Shown here: positions 13,177 to 23,015 of the stretch, one piece after another
Layout: each line of letters begins with the position of its first letter
Position numbering within the stretch: the stretch's first letter is position 1
NCBI GenBank assembly: GCA_003215315.1
Contig: QCKO01000006.1
Span: forward strand, 25,225-89,224
Origin: Prochlorococcus sp. AG-409-P19
GTDB taxonomy: Bacteria; Cyanobacteriota; Cyanobacteriia; PCC-6307; Cyanobiaceae
Length of the DNA: 64,000 nucleotides
Direction of reading: 5' to 3'
The notes under the pieces: generated by a model
The model's input: the letters and a program-made list of their open reading frames with translations, nothing else
What the model was told of the DNA's origin: nothing
The model's database searches: none
Translations under genes and position numbers: made by a program

Positions 13177-13599
13177 TTAATTGCTAGCTTTGTTAATACG
13201 TTCGATACGCCAATTGTCTTCTACTTTGGTAAATGTAAAATCCAAAGGCATTTCCTGCTTTTTATCTTCTGATTTTAGGTTTAACCGGAGCATTATTTGC
13301 TTGTCTTCAATTCTTGGTCGCCCTGATTTCAAGTTTCTATATCGATTTAATTGAAGTCCTCCAAGGAATTTGATGAAATCTTGTCTGTTGACGTGCTGTC
13401 TATAACCCTTTGTTGTTAAACGATAAGCGCCATCGATTCTGCCAGCTGCGATTTGGTTGAAAAATTGTTTAATGAGGGGATTGATCCCTCTTGCGCTGAT
13501 GACAAGCTTGATTGCGTTAAAAGTCCAGAAGAGCAGAAGTGATCCAACTCCAACTAATAAGGCTTTTGTTCCAATTTCTTTGACTAGGGCACCATCCAT
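13177..13599 (-). CDS. Membrane-anchored hypothetical protein, NTF2/DUF4864-like tail
   Basis: A 140-residue protein with one N-terminal hydrophobic segment (KALLVGVGSLLLFWTFNAIKLVI, about 12-34), then a soluble part with INPLIKQFFNQIAAGRIDGAYR and a C-terminal FTKVEDNWRIERI. The order (helix, a domain acting on ...GAYRLTT..., closing strand DNWRIERI) resembles small cone-fold NTF2-like domains such as DUF4864/DUF4878; this is a weak inference. It sits 21 nt upstream of ligA on the same strand. Function unknown. Confidence 0.6.
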   Translation of the reverse strand: MDGALVKEIGTKALLVGVGSLLLFWTFNAIKLVISARGINPLIKQFFNQIAAGRIDGAYRLTTKGYRQHVNRQDFIKFLGGLQLNRYRNLKSGRPRIEDKQIMLRLNLKSEDKKQEMPLDFTFTKVEDNWRIERINKASN

Positions 13600-13717
13600 T
13601 GGCTTAATGCAATTAATTAGAGATTCTGACTTATTAACTGTAGAAAGTATCTTGATTCTGAGTGACTTTTAGTAAGAATGTCACCTAAATACTTATATCG
13701 ATCAGTTTTCTGAACAA

Positions 13718-14263
13718 ATGGCTTTGTTTTCTTTGCTTCCCATTTTTCATAGGTTGAATCGTGAGTATTTTGAAGGATCACTGATTCAGGGCATTAGTCC
13801 AAAGGTTGATATTCGTTGGAGTGATGGTCGCATGAAAAGTACAGCAGGTCTTTATAGAAGTAGATGGGTGTTTGGACATCCTAGAGAAAGTGAGATTATT
13901 TTATCCAGGCCCATTCTTATAAATCTCCCTGAAAAAGCTTTGGAAAGTACGCTTTGTCATGAAATGATCCATGCTTGGATTGATCTTGTCCTGAAAGTAA
14001 AAGAAGTAGGACATGGGCCTTTATTTAAGGAACGTATGGCTCAGATCAATTCAGTGCAAAATGATTTTCAGGTAACTGTGAGACATTGTTTCCCAATACC
14101 GGAAAGGACAGCCAAATGGATCGGCGAATGTTCCTTGTGTCATCAACAGTTCTTTTATAAAAGGATTGTCAAAGGTGCTGCATGCAGAAATTGCTGTAAT
14201 CAATTTTTTCAGGGTCAGTGGAATAAAAAATGTTTGTTGAAATATCAATCACTAGAAATTTAA
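13718..14263 (+). CDS. SprT-like zinc metalloprotease-family protein
   Basis: 181 residues with the metal-binding HExxH signature as HEMIHAW (residues 81-87), preceded by a SprT-like N-terminal region (LNREYFEGSL, IDIRWSDGR-like stretch) and followed by a conserved HGPLFKERM, the expected third ligand region. The C-terminus carries a Cys cluster (CSLCHQQF...CRNC) like the zinc ribbon of SprT/Spartan-like proteins. In eukaryotes Spartan removes DNA-protein crosslinks; for bacterial SprT proteins the role is not established, so proteolysis here is an inference. Divergent from the small gene at 13177-13599 with about 118 nt between. Confidence 0.8.
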   Translation: MALFSLLPIFHRLNREYFEGSLIQGISPKVDIRWSDGRMKSTAGLYRSRWVFGHPRESEIILSRPILINLPEKALESTLCHEMIHAWIDLVLKVKEVGHGPLFKERMAQINSVQNDFQVTVRHCFPIPERTAKWIGECSLCHQQFFYKRIVKGAACRNCCNQFFQGQWNKKCLLKYQSLEI

Positions 14264-14367
14264 GAATCAATGTCACTCGTTATCTGAATACTTCAAATGA
14301 AAATGGTTTTTGCATTTGAGTGTGACGACTAATTCAGTTTTACTTCAGAAACAGTTAAATTATAATT

Positions 14368-14889
14368 ATGGATGATTATCGTCAGCGTAATCAAAAACGC
14401 TTCCGTTCTCGCGATTCTATTGAGCGAAGAATGGATCAATTATTTGCAACTGGGAGGCACGTTGTTGATGGTGTTGCTGGAACTCGTCCAGGATTGAGAC
14501 GTGATATAGCTGAAAGGGGGAATCGTTCACGTATAGATAATGTTGGACGCTGGGTTGAAGAAAAATTAGATTATTTTTTTGAAGATGAGAATGATTGGAT
14601 TGATACTGATCAACAGTCTCAAAAAATTATAGATCAACAATTTATTAAAAGACCACTTGGTGCAATTTCTCTGCGTGGTCCCAAGGCTCTTCAACCTTAT
14701 GAAAAACAAGCCACAACTAATGATATTACTGATGATAATTGGCCAGATGAGTCCTCTTTTAGAATAGAAAGATGGAAAAGACAAAGTAAGCCGAAAATGA
14801 ATGAAGCTAATAGAAATGAAACATATGTTGCTGAATCAAAAATACCTAAAAAGCGACAACTCCCAAGATCCAATCGTAGACGCTATTAA
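14368..14889 (+). CDS. Conserved hypothetical basic protein
   Basis: A 173-residue polar protein, rich in Arg and Asp/Glu at opposite ends. The N-terminal half (RRMDQLFATGRHVVDGVAGTRPG, WVEEKLDYFFEDENDW) looks folded; the C-terminal half is low-complexity and ends in a basic tail (KKRQLPRSNRRRY). The tail could bind nucleic acid or membranes, but no motif proves it. It lies 104 nt after the SprT-like gene on the same strand and converges on the chorismate-lyase-like gene. Family not recognised; the N-terminal block reads as a conserved cyanobacterial segment. Confidence 0.6.
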   Translation: MDDYRQRNQKRFRSRDSIERRMDQLFATGRHVVDGVAGTRPGLRRDIAERGNRSRIDNVGRWVEEKLDYFFEDENDWIDTDQQSQKIIDQQFIKRPLGAISLRGPKALQPYEKQATTNDITDDNWPDESSFRIERWKRQSKPKMNEANRNETYVAESKIPKKRQLPRSNRRRY

Positions 14890-14902
14890 TTTTTTTTTGC
14901 CA

Positions 14903-15478
14903 TTATCTTGGGTTTGGCCCAAGCCATGATTCTAATTTTGGGCTGAAAATTTCTCTAATTACTGTGAGTTCGCGTTCTTGCCTAAAGAATCTATAGTGAC
15001 GGCCCCAAAATGGTCCTTTGACTTGAAATTTTTGTTCCAGCCATGAGGTATTGAAAAGAGCTAATCCATCAACTTCTCTAAATAACTCTGATCTTCCTTG
15101 AGTAAGACTTTTCCATATTGGCTGCTCTTTTTTTTGAAGATGTTGTTCAGCTTCTTTATAGTTCCACCAACTTTCAGCCCATGCAAGAGTAAGCCCATTA
15201 CAAGTAAGCCAAACTTGTCTTTTTATCAAAGGCGGGATGAGCTCATTCACTTCTTTAGGTGCTGTTTGTGCAATTGTCTTTACTAATTGCATCGAAATTA
15301 ATTTGACTTCAACTTCATAACCTGTGAGGAGTTTGAGGTGTCTCGTAGGACTTCCATCACCAAGTAGCATCAATTTCCATGGGCCTGGAAGCTTTTCGTG
15401 CCCTTTGCCGCTTAAGACGGATTCTCGAGATGCTTCCCAGATTGCTTTAGAGAGAAATAAAGGTTTTTGACTGGTCAT
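14903..15478 (-). CDS. Chorismate lyase-family protein (4-hydroxybenzoate synthesis)
   Basis: 191 residues matching the cyanobacterial chorismate-pyruvate lyase family, which makes 4-hydroxybenzoate for plastoquinone. Evidence: IKRQVWLTCNGLTLAWAESW (about 85-104), where the Arg is the family's substrate-contacting residue, then RSELFREVDGLALF, FWGRHYRFF and the terminal IREIFSPKLESWLG with the active-site-type Glu. The assignment comes from pattern recall, not a search. The start codon follows the stop of mnmG with no spacer (TGA-ATG), so expression is likely tied to mnmG. Plastoquinone is essential for this photosynthetic cell. Confidence 0.75.
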   Translation of the reverse strand: MTSQKPLFLSKAIWEASRESVLSGKGHEKLPGPWKLMLLGDGSPTRHLKLLTGYEVEVKLISMQLVKTIAQTAPKEVNELIPPLIKRQVWLTCNGLTLAWAESWWNYKEAEQHLQKKEQPIWKSLTQGRSELFREVDGLALFNTSWLEQKFQVKGPFWGRHYRFFRQERELTVIREIFSPKLESWLGPNPR

Positions 15479-17464
15479 TCACACTGTCTTTGCTAAGGCT
15501 GGATGTGATTCAGATGAATAGTCTTTGGAAGTTTCCTTTCCTTTAAGATTATTGATTTTTAGCCAAACTAATAGTGCCGTTATATCAGCTTTACTGACGC
15601 CTGGTACTTGAGCTGCGTCTCCAAGGCTAACTGGCTGAGATGCTGTTAGTTTTTCTCTTGCTTCTTGAGAGATAGTCTGGATAATATTGTAATTTATATC
15701 TTTAGGAAGATAGTTCTTGCTATATTTTTTAATTTGCTCAATTTGCGCTTGTTGCCTTTTAAGATAACCGCTGTATTTGATATCTATTTCGACACCTTCT
15801 CTTATGTCTATTGGCATATTTTCATCCATTAACTTGTATGTAATTAAATCAGAAGAATGAAGCCCTGGCCTTTTTAAAAGATTTGCAATCGTAATCGAAC
15901 CTTTGATTGAATTTTGATACTTATTGGAAATTATTTTAGCAACATCATCACTATCTTTTATTCGCACATTATTAATTCTATGTTTTTCTATTTCTATAGC
16001 TTTTTGCTTTGCTTGATAAATGTCCCAACGTCGCTTATCAATTAAACCAAGTTTATATCCCAATCCAGTTAAACGCCTATCTGCATTATCCCCTCTAAGA
16101 ACTAATCTATATTCACTTCTACTGGTTAATACTCGATAGGGTTCTTTGAGATCTTTAGACACAAGATCATCAATCATTGTTCCTATATAACTATCTTCGC
16201 GAGTAAAAATAATTGCTTCTTCTTTTTGTACTAATCTAGCTGCATTGAGGCCTGCTACTAATCCTTGTGCGGCAGCTTCTTCATATCCAGTTGTTCCATT
16301 TAATTGACCAGCAGAAAATAAACCATTTATTTGTTTTGTCTCTAAAGAAGGTAGTAGCTGAGTGGCTGGCAGATAATCATATTCAACAGCATATGCTGGT
16401 CGTAACATAATACAATTTTCTAATCCAGGTAATGTTTGTAAGAGATCTAGTTGTAAATTTTCTGGAAGCCCAGTTGAAAACCCTTGTACATAGATTTCTG
16501 GTGTATTGAGACCTTCTGGTTCGAGAAAAATTTGATGTGATTCTTTATCTTTGAAGCGAACAATTTTATCTTCTATCGATGGGCAATATCTTGGACCTTT
16601 GCTGTCAATAAAGCCACCATAAATAGGCGTTAATTTTAAATTATCTCTGATTAATTTGTGTGTTGCTTTGGTTGTGCGTGTTATGTAACAACTAACTTGT
16701 TTTCCGCTTTGCCATGCATGGGGATCAAAGGAAAAAAATCTATTAGATGCATCACTAATTTGTTCATCCAAGGCATTTAATTCAATACTTCGTATATCAA
16801 CTCTTGCTGGAGTGCCAGTTTTTAATCTACTGATTTGGAATCCTAACTTCTGCAAATTTTCTGTTAATCCAGTTGCTGGTTGTTCTCCTGCTCTTCCTGC
16901 TGGCATGGATTTGTTGCCTATCCAAATCTTCCCACCAAGAAAAGTACCCGCTGTAAGCACGACAGTTTTTGAAAAGAATTCGCTTCCAAAGTATGTTTTG
17001 ACTCCTTTGACGCAACCAATTTGTGATTCACAGGTTTTGTTGTATTGGTTTGTTGGTTTATCGATGATTAGTTCTGTGACCATTCCTTCTCTTATTTTTA
17101 AATTCGGAGTTCCTTGCAAAATTTTGACCATTTCATATGAATAGGCTCGTTTGTCAGTTTGTGCTCGAAGTGCTCGTACTGCAGGACCCCTACTAGAATT
17201 TAGTATTCTTTTTTGAATAGCAGTTGCGTCCGCAAGTTTTCCAATAACTCCTCCTAAAGCATCTACTTCATGAACTAATTGACTTTTCGCTGGACCTCCA
17301 ACCGCTGGATTACAGGGCTGCCATGCAATTCTGTCGAGATTCAGTGCAAATAATGCTGTATTCATGCCTAATCTTGCGGCAGCTAAAGCTGCTTCACACC
17401 CAGCATGACCACCTCCAACAACGATTACATCAAAATATTCGGCTGAAACTTGAGTCCCTTTCAT
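15479..17464 (-). CDS. mnmG: tRNA uridine-5-carboxymethylaminomethyl modification enzyme MnmG
   Basis: FAD-dependent subunit of the MnmEG complex, which builds the cmnm5 group on U34 of several tRNAs. The N-terminal dinucleotide fold reads [19 protein letters not shown] (about 15-33), followed by the signature [21 protein letters not shown] and [18 protein letters not shown]. Late motifs such as [16 protein letters not shown] and [16 protein letters not shown] are intact. Length 661 aa is somewhat long, mostly at the C-terminus. It lies 12 nt downstream of dnaB and directly abuts the chorismate lyase gene, so a dnaB-mnmG-lyase operon is likely. Confidence 0.97.
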   Translation of the reverse strand: MKGTQVSAEYFDVIVVGGGHAGCEAALAAARLGMNTALFALNLDRIAWQPCNPAVGGPAKSQLVHEVDALGGVIGKLADATAIQKRILNSSRGPAVRALRAQTDKRAYSYEMVKILQGTPNLKIREGMVTELIIDKPTNQYNKTCESQIGCVKGVKTYFGSEFFSKTVVLTAGTFLGGKIWIGNKSMPAGRAGEQPATGLTENLQKLGFQISRLKTGTPARVDIRSIELNALDEQISDASNRFFSFDPHAWQSGKQVSCYITRTTKATHKLIRDNLKLTPIYGGFIDSKGPRYCPSIEDKIVRFKDKESHQIFLEPEGLNTPEIYVQGFSTGLPENLQLDLLQTLPGLENCIMLRPAYAVEYDYLPATQLLPSLETKQINGLFSAGQLNGTTGYEEAAAQGLVAGLNAARLVQKEEAIIFTREDSYIGTMIDDLVSKDLKEPYRVLTSRSEYRLVLRGDNADRRLTGLGYKLGLIDKRRWDIYQAKQKAIEIEKHRINNVRIKDSDDVAKIISNKYQNSIKGSITIANLLKRPGLHSSDLITYKLMDENMPIDIREGVEIDIKYSGYLKRQQAQIEQIKKYSKNYLPKDINYNIIQTISQEAREKLTASQPVSLGDAAQVPGVSKADITALLVWLKINNLKGKETSKDYSSESHPALAKTV

Positions 17465-17476
17465 TTTTCAACTGTT

Positions 17477-18892
17477 TTATGCGGCTAGGTTTCTAAATCT
17501 TGTGAATTGTGGTTCGAAAAGCAATTTAACGGTGCCAATTGGTCCATTTCTATGCTTAGTAACTATTACTTCAGTTATACCTCGATCGGTTGTTTCAGGG
17601 TTGTAATACTCATCTCTGTAAATCATTAGAACAAGATCTGCATCTTGTTCAATTGATCCAGATTCACGCAAATCACTCAACATTGGGCGTTTATTAGTTC
17701 GCGATTCAACTCCTCTACTTAATTGTGATAAAGCAATGACAGGAACTTTTAATTCTCTGGCCATAGCTTTTAAACCTCTAGTGATTCTTGAAAGTTCTTG
17801 TACACGATTGTCAGGTGTGGAACCTTCCATTAATTGAAGATAATCAATAACAATTAAACCTAACTCTTTTCCTTGCTCGGCAATTAGTCGGCGGCAAAGT
17901 GAGCGCATTTCAAGGACACCAGAGTTAGGTTTGTCATCGATATAAAGGGGTAATTGCCCAAGTGTATTAATACCCTGGCCAAGTAGTGGCCATTCGTCTT
18001 GTTGTAAACGGCCAGTTCTTAATTTTCCACTTTCAATGCCTACTTCCATTGACAGCAAACGGTATGTAAGTTGTTCCTTACTCATCTCTAAGCTAAAAAT
18101 ACAAACTGGCAAATCATGAAGTTGGGCAACATTTTTGGCAAGATTAAGCACTATTGATGTTTTTCCCATTGCTGGTCGACCTGCAACTATGACTAGATCA
18201 CTTCTTTGTAATCCTTGCGTCATAGCATCGAGATCATAAAAATTGACAGGAATACCAGCTATAGATGTGCCTAATGATCTACTCTCAATTTCATTAAAAG
18301 TACTGGTTAGTATTTCTGCAGTAGGAGTAAGACCTTTAGAAGGTTTTTCTTGGCTAATTGCAAAAATCTTTTGTTCTGCTTGATCGAGTATTTCCTCTAA
18401 AGGCAGATTTTGTTCAAAGCCTAGTTTAATGACTTCATTGCCAGATCTTATTAATTGACGACGTAGGAACTTATCGCTAATTAATTTTGCGACTTGTTCT
18501 ATCGACGCGGTTGATGTAACCCTTTCTACAAGTTCAACTAGGCGGTTATTCCCACCAATTTTTTCAAGGGAATCAGTATCTGCTAACCATGCAGTCATTG
18601 CTGTTAGGTCAGTGGGCTTCCCTTGACTATGGAGCATTAAAGCTGTTCGAAAAATTTCTCGATGTGCAGCCAAATAAAAAGCTTCTGGTTGAAGAATATC
18701 GGCGACTCTACTGATTGCTTCAGGATCTAAAAGTATGCCACCAAGTACAGCTTCTTCGGCTTCTAAATTTTGAGGAGGGATTTGATCTGTTTGTGCTTCA
18801 AATTGAGGGGAGTTTTTTCTCCCAGCTTGAAAACGTGGTACCTCCTGGTTTGGGGAGGATTTCCCATTCTCAGCAAATGAACTTCTAATCAT
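17477..18892 (-). CDS. dnaB: Replicative DNA helicase DnaB
   Basis: Hexameric helicase at the replication fork. It has the DnaB N-terminal domain (NLEAEEAVLGGILLDP, about 43-58) and the RecA-like motor with Walker A GRPAMGKTSIVLN (about 237-249), Walker B/LIVIDYLQLM (about 345-354) and the SGSIEQDADLVLMIYRDE sensor region. Length 471 aa is normal and there is no intein insertion, although many cyanobacterial DnaBs carry one. An about 40-residue low-complexity N-terminal tail precedes the domain. Gene order rplI-dnaB is common in bacteria and supports the assignment. Confidence 0.97.
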   Translation of the reverse strand: MIRSSFAENGKSSPNQEVPRFQAGRKNSPQFEAQTDQIPPQNLEAEEAVLGGILLDPEAISRVADILQPEAFYLAAHREIFRTALMLHSQGKPTDLTAMTAWLADTDSLEKIGGNNRLVELVERVTSTASIEQVAKLISDKFLRRQLIRSGNEVIKLGFEQNLPLEEILDQAEQKIFAISQEKPSKGLTPTAEILTSTFNEIESRSLGTSIAGIPVNFYDLDAMTQGLQRSDLVIVAGRPAMGKTSIVLNLAKNVAQLHDLPVCIFSLEMSKEQLTYRLLSMEVGIESGKLRTGRLQQDEWPLLGQGINTLGQLPLYIDDKPNSGVLEMRSLCRRLIAEQGKELGLIVIDYLQLMEGSTPDNRVQELSRITRGLKAMARELKVPVIALSQLSRGVESRTNKRPMLSDLRESGSIEQDADLVLMIYRDEYYNPETTDRGITEVIVTKHRNGPIGTVKLLFEPQFTRFRNLAA

Positions 18893-18948
18893 TTATTTTT
18901 ACCAATGGGATGATTCTTACTGGGGATTTTATTTTCAGCTTATAAATT

Positions 18949-19407
18949 TTAGTAACTAGCAACCTCAAGATTGATTTCTGCAGTTATTTCACTATGAAGT
19001 TTTATGAGTACTTTATATTTTCCTACTCCATGAATTTCAGGTACAGAAATATCTCTCCGATCGATTTCTTTTTTTGTTGCTTCTTGAATGACTTCAGCAA
19101 TGTCGCCATTGGTCACAGTTCCAAATAAAACACCATCTTCACCAACTTGTTTTTTGACGGTGAACCTTCCAATTGTTACAAGTGCTGTTTGGAAATCGAT
19201 GGCTTCTTTTTTCTTTGCCGCTTCCAATTCTGCTTGTTTTGCTCGGCGGTGCTCCACTTGTTTCAGTACTGCTGGTGTAACAGGCAGCGCTTTTCCGTGC
19301 GGTAGAAGATAGTTTCGAGCATAGCCAGGGGCTACCTCTATCAGGTCTCCATCTTTTCCTAGATTGCTGATGTCCTCATTGAGAACAACTTGTACTCTTT
19401 TTGCCAT
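18949..19407 (-). CDS. rplI: 50S ribosomal protein L9
   Basis: Ribosomal protein of the large subunit near the L1 stalk. The N-terminal domain [34 protein letters not shown] is a textbook L9 start, followed by the long connecting helix ([23 protein letters not shown]) and the C-terminal domain ([26 protein letters not shown]). 152 aa is the usual bacterial length. It is upstream of dnaB by 56 nt on the same strand. Confidence 0.97.
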   Translation of the reverse strand: MAKRVQVVLNEDISNLGKDGDLIEVAPGYARNYLLPHGKALPVTPAVLKQVEHRRAKQAELEAAKKKEAIDFQTALVTIGRFTVKKQVGEDGVLFGTVTNGDIAEVIQEATKKEIDRRDISVPEIHGVGKYKVLIKLHSEITAEINLEVASY

Positions 19408-19449
19408 GGATGATTGAAATTAACGCGTTAATTGATTTTATGTATAACC

Positions 19450-20379
19450 TTACGATGCGATTGGCAGTCTTATCTTTTTAGCAAGTCCAAGGGCATGCAT
19501 AAATCGAATATGTTGCCATGTTAAATCGATTTGGTTTTTTTGTAGACCATGTTTAGCTGAGTTTGGAAAAGCATGATGGTTATTATGCCAACCTTCTCCA
19601 AAAGTCAGAGCTGCTACCCATTTGTTGTTTTTTGAATTATCTCCACTCTCATAAGCGAGTGTTCCCCAGCAGTGAGTTGCGGAATTTACTAACCAAGTTA
19701 TGTGATAAACAAATACAAGCCGTAATGGAATGCCCCATAGAACCATCGACCAGCCTCCTACTCCTGTAGAGGTTCCAATCCAAAACAGTAATCCTCCTAA
19801 AGGAATCTGAAGTAATAGGAAATAACTATTTAAAAAACGGTAATAAGGATCTTTGATTAAGTCACCTGCTAGACGAGGCACAGTTTTCATGGCTGGCACG
19901 TCTTCAAACATCCAACCCATATGACTCCACCAAAAACCTTTGTTGCTGTCATGATGGTCAGCATCTGTATCAGAAAATGTGTGATGATGCCTATGAAGAC
20001 CTACCCAGTCGATTGGACCATGTTGGCAACTGATTGCACCACATGTAGCAAAGAATCTTTCAAGCCATTTTGGAACTTGAAATGACCTGTGGGATAGCAG
20101 TCGGTGATATCCAACTGTTACTCCAAGGCATGCAGTAACCCAGTAAAGAATTAGAAAAGCTGTAAAAGCTTGCCAACTCCAGAATTGCGGTTGAAGAGTA
20201 AAAATTGTTAGGGAGTGAATCCCAATCATGAACATGACCGTTCCCCAACGTTTTCTTACTTTTTCTACTTTTTGAATTGGCTTGAGAGGTTTCTGAAGCT
20301 TTGCTGATGCTTCCATAGCCTTGTCAGCAGAAACTGGCTTGGATAATGGAGCTGAAGCTTCGATCACACTGGAAACCAT
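19450..20379 (-). CDS. desC: Acyl-lipid/acyl-CoA delta-9-type fatty acid desaturase
   Basis: Membrane di-iron desaturase. The three His boxes are complete: HRLLSHRS (about 95), HRHHHTFSDTDADHH (about 130-145) and HNNHHAF (about 269). Hydrophobic stretches (FMIGIHSLTIFTL, ILYWVTACLGVTVGY, YFLLLQIPLGGLLFWIG) fit the four-helix desaturase topology. The box spacing fits DesC/delta-9 stearoyl desaturases of cyanobacteria, which act on lipid-bound chains; the exact regioselectivity is inferred. A low-complexity N-terminal extension of about 40 residues precedes the core. Position after rplI on the same strand. Confidence 0.92.
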   Translation of the reverse strand: MVSSVIEASAPLSKPVSADKAMEASAKLQKPLKPIQKVEKVRKRWGTVMFMIGIHSLTIFTLQPQFWSWQAFTAFLILYWVTACLGVTVGYHRLLSHRSFQVPKWLERFFATCGAISCQHGPIDWVGLHRHHHTFSDTDADHHDSNKGFWWSHMGWMFEDVPAMKTVPRLAGDLIKDPYYRFLNSYFLLLQIPLGGLLFWIGTSTGVGGWSMVLWGIPLRLVFVYHITWLVNSATHCWGTLAYESGDNSKNNKWVAALTFGEGWHNNHHAFPNSAKHGLQKNQIDLTWQHIRFMHALGLAKKIRLPIAS

Positions 20380-20402
20380 GAGTGATCTGTCAAAGTGATA
20401 TA

Positions 20403-20408
20403 TATAAT
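20403..20408 (+). promoter_or_regulatory. Possible -10 element of the HTH-like gene
   Basis: A perfect TATAAT lies about 50 nt before the GTG start of the gene at 20460. No clear -35 box is seen. The surrounding tract is a run of TATA, so chance is possible. Confidence 0.3.
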
Positions 20409-20459
20409 AGATGATAAGGATCTTAATCAGCCTTTTTAACTGATACTGTTTGTGATTTT

Positions 20460-21194
20460 GTGACTTCGGGGTTTCGTGATCAATTAACTGCTGGCAGACG
20501 GGCTATGGCTCATCTGATACATGTTTGGCATGAGCGAAATGGTTGGTCTCATAAAGTTTTACCAGCTCTTGCAGAGTCATTAGAGCTTGGAAGAGTACAC
20601 AGTTCTCAGATTTCAAATCTTAGGAATGGCAAGCTTGTTTCCCCTAGTCCAGAGGTGTTTTATGCTTTAGCCCAGATTAATAAGGAGCTTTTTCAAGGAA
20701 TCGACAGGATTAAAAATCGACTATCTGCTGTACATCCAGAATTGATAAAAGCTCTGCTTGATTCAGCAAGACCTATTGAGGACAATGATGGAGAGCCTTT
20801 GTCGGCGGGAGATTTTTTTGAGATTTTTGTTGGTTTAGCTCCATTACCATCTTCTTTTGATTGGTTTATTGAAGAAAGTGAAGCTGTAATTTTAAGTGCA
20901 GCTTTAGCCGATTATTTGTGTAGAGGTAAACCTTGGAGAATGTGCAGAGAAAAAGTAATGGAAGCTTATCCAGTGACAAAAAAACAAAGAAGAGAGAGAT
21001 TTGCTGAAGTTATGTCTGGATTGAGGGATTATACTGCTGAAGAATTAGATGGTGAACTATTAGATCTGCATGCTGCAAATAGAGCTCTTAATGTAACAAC
21101 TTTTCAGGGCGCTGACGATTTCTTAGAGGATTTGAGAAAGAGAGGTTTACTGTTAAAGGATCAAGAAAAGTTGGAAATTATTTTTTCCGATTAA
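20460..21194 (+). CDS. Conserved hypothetical protein with HTH-like N-terminus
   Basis: 244 residues, GTG start, family not recognised. Residues about 35-70 (AESLELGRVHSSQISNLRNG) look like a Cro/C1-type helix-turn-helix, with recognition-helix-like SSQISNLRNGK. The rest is an all-helical soluble region, with no membrane segment or enzyme motif, ending in EKLEIIFSD. It lies 21 nt before the PLP-enzyme gene on the same strand and so may belong to the gcvHP-side operon. A transcriptional role is an inference. Confidence 0.6.
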   Translation: MTSGFRDQLTAGRRAMAHLIHVWHERNGWSHKVLPALAESLELGRVHSSQISNLRNGKLVSPSPEVFYALAQINKELFQGIDRIKNRLSAVHPELIKALLDSARPIEDNDGEPLSAGDFFEIFVGLAPLPSSFDWFIEESEAVILSAALADYLCRGKPWRMCREKVMEAYPVTKKQRRERFAEVMSGLRDYTAEELDGELLDLHAANRALNVTTFQGADDFLEDLRKRGLLLKDQEKLEIIFSD

Positions 21195-21215
21195 TTTATT
21201 AAAAATTTTTCAATT

Positions 21216-22502
21216 ATGTCATCAATGAATGACACAGAATCAAAAAAATGGGCTAAACAGTTTGTTTTTTCAATAGAAGACAAAATAAAACTTTTAGTAG
21301 AACAAAGGATTCAGCAAATTACCCCTGTCTTAGAAAAAGTTCTTGAAGCTTTTTCTAAAGAGCGCCTAGGTGTCCAACATTTTGCGTCTTCTACTGGTTA
21401 TGGTCATGGAGATATTGGTAGAGAAGCGATAGATCGCATTTTTGCAAATATTTTGGGATCAGAGAAGGCTGCAGTTAGATTGCAGTTTGTAAGTGGAACT
21501 CATGCAATAACTTCTGCATTGTTTGGAATTCTTAGACCTGGCGATCATTTATTGTCAGTAACTGGTAGTCCTTATGAGACTCTTGAAGAGGTTATTGGAA
21601 TCAGAGGAGCAGGCCAAGGTTCTTTAAAGGATTTCGGTGTTAATTATAAGGAGATTCCATTAACAAATAGTGGCAATATAGATATAAAACTTTTAGATGA
21701 AAATTTGAATACTCCTAAGACAATGATTTTTATTCAGAGAAGTTGTGGTTATACTTGGAGAGAAGCTATTTCAATAGAGGAAATCCAAAAAGTATGTTCA
21801 TTTATTCATAATAAGCAGCCTAATTGTATATGTTTTGTTGATAATTGTTATGGGGAATTTGTTCAAAATATAGAACCAACTGAGGTTGGTTCTGATTTAA
21901 TAGCTGGATCGCTGATTAAAAATTTGGGAGGAACGATTGTTCCTACAGGTGGTTATGTGGCTGGTAAAGCAAACTTAGTAGAGCAATCTTGTTGTCGCCT
22001 TACATCTCCCGGAATTGGCAGTAAAGGTGGTATAGGTTTTGATCTTAATCGTCAAATTTTACAAGGATTATTTTTAGCACCACAAATGGTTGGTGAAGCT
22101 TTAATAGGAGCTGAATTGCTAGCTCAAAGCTTTCAAGATCTTGGATATGAAGTGTTACCTCGCCCAGGTGCTAAGAGAAGTGATCTTATTCAAATAGTTA
22201 GCCTTAAAAATTTGGAAGTATTGAAAATAGTTTGTAGATCTTTTCAGAAAAGCTCACCAGTGGGTTCATACATTGATCCTATTCCAGCACCGATGCCAGG
22301 TTATGAAAGCGATTTGATCATGGCTGGCGGCACTTTTATAGATGGAAGTACAAGTGAATTTTCTGCAGATGCTCCTCTTAAGCCACCCTATAATTTATTT
22401 ATTCAAGGGGGCATTCACCGTTCACATATAAAGATTGCTTTAATACAAGCAATTTCAGATTTAATTCAAGCAGGTTTTATCAAGCCATATCATAATGATT
22501 AA
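21216..22502 (+). CDS. Methionine gamma-lyase-like (aluminium-resistance family) PLP enzyme
   Basis: 428-residue fold-type I pyridoxal-phosphate enzyme of the family related to cystathionine beta-lyase and annotated as aluminium resistance or methionine gamma-lyase-like. Supporting segments: HFASSTGYGHGDIGREAIDRIFA (about 59-81), GTHAITSALFGILRPGDHLLS, FVDNCYGEFV (PLP-ring Asp) and GSLIKNLGGTIVPTGGYVAG, where the Lys carries the cofactor. The substrate is not known. It is followed by gcvH after 20 nt, so the three genes 21.2-25.9 kb are probably one transcript. Confidence 0.8.
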   Translation: MSSMNDTESKKWAKQFVFSIEDKIKLLVEQRIQQITPVLEKVLEAFSKERLGVQHFASSTGYGHGDIGREAIDRIFANILGSEKAAVRLQFVSGTHAITSALFGILRPGDHLLSVTGSPYETLEEVIGIRGAGQGSLKDFGVNYKEIPLTNSGNIDIKLLDENLNTPKTMIFIQRSCGYTWREAISIEEIQKVCSFIHNKQPNCICFVDNCYGEFVQNIEPTEVGSDLIAGSLIKNLGGTIVPTGGYVAGKANLVEQSCCRLTSPGIGSKGGIGFDLNRQILQGLFLAPQMVGEALIGAELLAQSFQDLGYEVLPRPGAKRSDLIQIVSLKNLEVLKIVCRSFQKSSPVGSYIDPIPAPMPGYESDLIMAGGTFIDGSTSEFSADAPLKPPYNLFIQGGIHRSHIKIALIQAISDLIQAGFIKPYHND

Positions 22503-22522
22503 GCTTTTTGGTCTTAGAGCAA

Positions 22523-22909
22523 ATGGCCTTTTCATTTCCTGATCATTTTCGTTTTGCAGATACTCATGAATATGCATTTTTGGACAAAGAATTAGTTCGT
22601 GTTGGTATTAGTGCCTTTGCGGTTGATCAACTTGGAGATATCGTTTTTGTTGACCTTCCTGATGTGGGTGAATTAGTTCAAAAGGGTAAGCCTTTTGGGT
22701 CGGTTGAGTCTGTAAAGGCAGTTGAAGATTTGCATGCACCAATTAATGGTGAGATTGTGCAACGTAACGATGCTGTTTTGTCTGACCCAGAAGAATTGCA
22801 GAATGATCCCCATGGTGAAGGCTGGCTTTTGATAGTTCGACCTGAAAACATCAATGATTTAGATGGATTGATGGATACTTCTTCCTATTCACAAAAGATT
22901 TCTACATAA
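22523..22909 (+). CDS. gcvH: Glycine cleavage system H protein
   Basis: Lipoyl carrier that shuttles the aminomethyl group between GcvP, GcvT and the dihydrolipoyl dehydrogenase. The lipoylation site is the Lys in FGSVESVKAVEDLHAPINGEI (residue 65 from the ATG). FADTHEYAFLD and the terminal EGWLLIVRP are typical. The track starts at a TTG (22508), 5 codons upstream; I choose the ATG at 22523, giving 128 residues, the usual size. gcvP follows on the same strand after 106 nt. Confidence 0.96.
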   Translation: MAFSFPDHFRFADTHEYAFLDKELVRVGISAFAVDQLGDIVFVDLPDVGELVQKGKPFGSVESVKAVEDLHAPINGEIVQRNDAVLSDPEELQNDPHGEGWLLIVRPENINDLDGLMDTSSYSQKIST

Positions 22910-23015
22910 GTCCCTTCTCCCTTGATTGATTTTTGATGCTACGAATTTCCAAAATTTTTTCTAATATTTCAAATCATCTAATAATTTAATATCCCTTGAT
23001 GACGAGATATGACCT

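Noticed and set aside
17477-18892. DnaB intein
   Set aside because: Cyanobacterial DnaB often has one, but the 471-aa frame is continuous from the N-domain to the C-terminal motor motifs.
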